Below, piece by piece: positions 63,109-64,000 of a stretch of 64,000 nt of DNA (positions within the stretch are counted from its first letter, which is position 1; each line of letters opens with the position of its first letter). The notes under the pieces are model-generated. The model made no database searches, had not been told where the DNA came from, and was given only the letters and a program-made list of their open reading frames with translations. The position numbers were made by a program, and so were the translations under genes. The DNA comes from Acanthaster planci (Eukaryota > Echinodermata > Asteroidea > Valvatida > Acanthasteridae). The stretch spans positions 3,755,386 through 3,819,385 of the forward strand of contig NW_019091356.1 in assembly GCF_001949145.1 (NCBI RefSeq). The letters are read 5' to 3'.

Positions 63109-63672
63109 GTGTCTTTCAGTTTTCTTCCCCTATTTGCCATGAAATACCATTTAGTTTTGTCTGAGTGGAAAACCCTTTCTTGTCGTGTCCCTCAGGGCAC
63201 AAAACTTGGCCCTATGATATTTTTGGCAGTTATCAATAATGCTGCTGAAGGATATGATTACGTCTCATATGTAGATGCATCTAATTCATGAGGCCTCCAA
63301 TCTTTGGAAGACAGAAGACATCATCTCTGCTCCCAGTTCACTAATAAATGTATAAAATCCAACAGATATGCAAATGGGTTTCCCCAAAATATCAGTGCCC
63401 ACAGTATGTCTCTCAGAAATTCCAATAATTACCAGATCCCTCATTACAAAACCAACAGATATGGTGACTGTGCAATACCCTTTCTGTCAAAGCTTCTTAA
63501 TCAAATTACCTAACAAACTTTTTTATGGACTCTTGTGTAGTTTTGTGTTTTTCCTTTTGTTTTTACTATTTTTTTCATATTTTGTGATTTTTATTTGTAA
63601 TTTTGTATGAATGTAAAAACCATATAAATGCTGCGCATTGGTTGAATAAATATGAATGTGAATATAAATGAT
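63109..63672 (+). mobile_element. Decayed LINE reverse-transcriptase fragment with 3' tail
   Basis: The frame at 63109-63291 contains SCRVPQGTKLGPMIFLAVIN followed by YVDAS, the VPQGTxLGP and YxDD region of non-LTR reverse transcriptases, with the YVDD-type site changed to YVDA. After a stop, the frame at 63304-63513 reads LRNSNNYQIPHYKTNRY, resembling the LINE C-terminus. An AT-rich 3' end closes with TGAATAAATATGAATGTGAATATAAAT, a typical LINE tail. Truncated and inactive. Confidence 0.8.
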
Positions 63673-64000
63673 ACCTTGGGGTACTTGGCTTAGCCCAGTG
63701 CAGATTGAATATGATGATGTGAAAGATTTGTAGTGAACTTGTAGCTTAGTTGGAATAATACATTCAGCCTTTATGAATTTGCTGCATTATGTTTGTGTAA
63801 AAGTTATGGATTTATGTTTGTAACATTTTATGTAAAATTGAATTCTACCTTTACTCGTATATTTTGTATCAGTTGAGTTCATACTGGTATTTCTAAAATA
63901 TTCCTCTTTGTTTTTGGTGGTGAAAGACATTTCTATACTTCATTTCCCAGATCTGCTCTATCCTGGCAAAAATGTTTCTGGTTTCCATTTGAATGATTAG
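63673..64000. other. Non-coding right edge
   Basis: AT-rich sequence after the LINE tail. I see no exon, repeat or signal here that I can support. Confidence 0.4.

Noticed and set aside
1-64000. A functional gene cluster or CRISPR/defence-type system
   Set aside because: The four genes belong to unrelated pathways, intron structure shows an animal genome, and no regularly spaced repeat-spacer array is present.

Overview
This window looks like nuclear DNA of an invertebrate deuterostome. Genes are split into many short exons by GT-AG introns, intergenic and intronic DNA is AT-rich and full of small foldback transposons, and the proteins read closest, from memory, to vertebrate orthologues. 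A marine echinoderm (perhaps a sea star) is my best guess from the style of the tRNA-like SINEs and frequent TACATGTA motifs, but nothing here proves the taxon.

Layout. (1) About 2.3-14.3 kb, + strand: nine exons of a polypeptide N-acetylgalactosaminyltransferase (GALNT family). They run from the lumenal stem through the catalytic domain to the ricin-type lectin tail; the membrane-anchor exon is not seen and probably lies left of the window. (2) 14.3-29.6 kb: a gene-poor stretch. (3) 29.6-45.1 kb, + strand: a complete 32-coding-exon NEK10 gene (1186 residues in my model) with armadillo region, kinase domain and conserved C-terminal block. (4) 45.1-51.3 kb: NEK10 3' side and repeats. (5) 51.3-57.6 kb, - strand: a complete 16-coding-exon SUMO protease of the SENP1/SENP2 type (743 residues, catalytic His-Asp-Cys present). 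(6) 57.6-59.1 kb: divergent intergenic region with an NRF1-like site. (7) 59.1-61.9 kb, + strand: hydroxylysine kinase (HYKK/AGPHD1), four coding exons, 397 residues. (8) 63.1-63.7 kb: a decayed LINE reverse-transcriptase fragment.

Exon boundaries were deduced by reading splice sites and checking phase. In all four genes the summed exon lengths keep one open frame to a stop. The four proteins act in unrelated processes (Golgi O-glycosylation, ciliary/cell-cycle signalling, SUMO deconjugation, lysine catabolism), so I do not see a functional cluster.

The rest of the interest is in repeats: several foldback element families, including TTAA-flanked elements like piggyBac-type MITEs, two LINE remnants, tRNA-like SINEs, and a 112-bp tandem array that has copied a GALNT exon end together with its splice donor. 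I found no CRISPR array, rRNA, confident tRNA gene or obviously new biochemical system.
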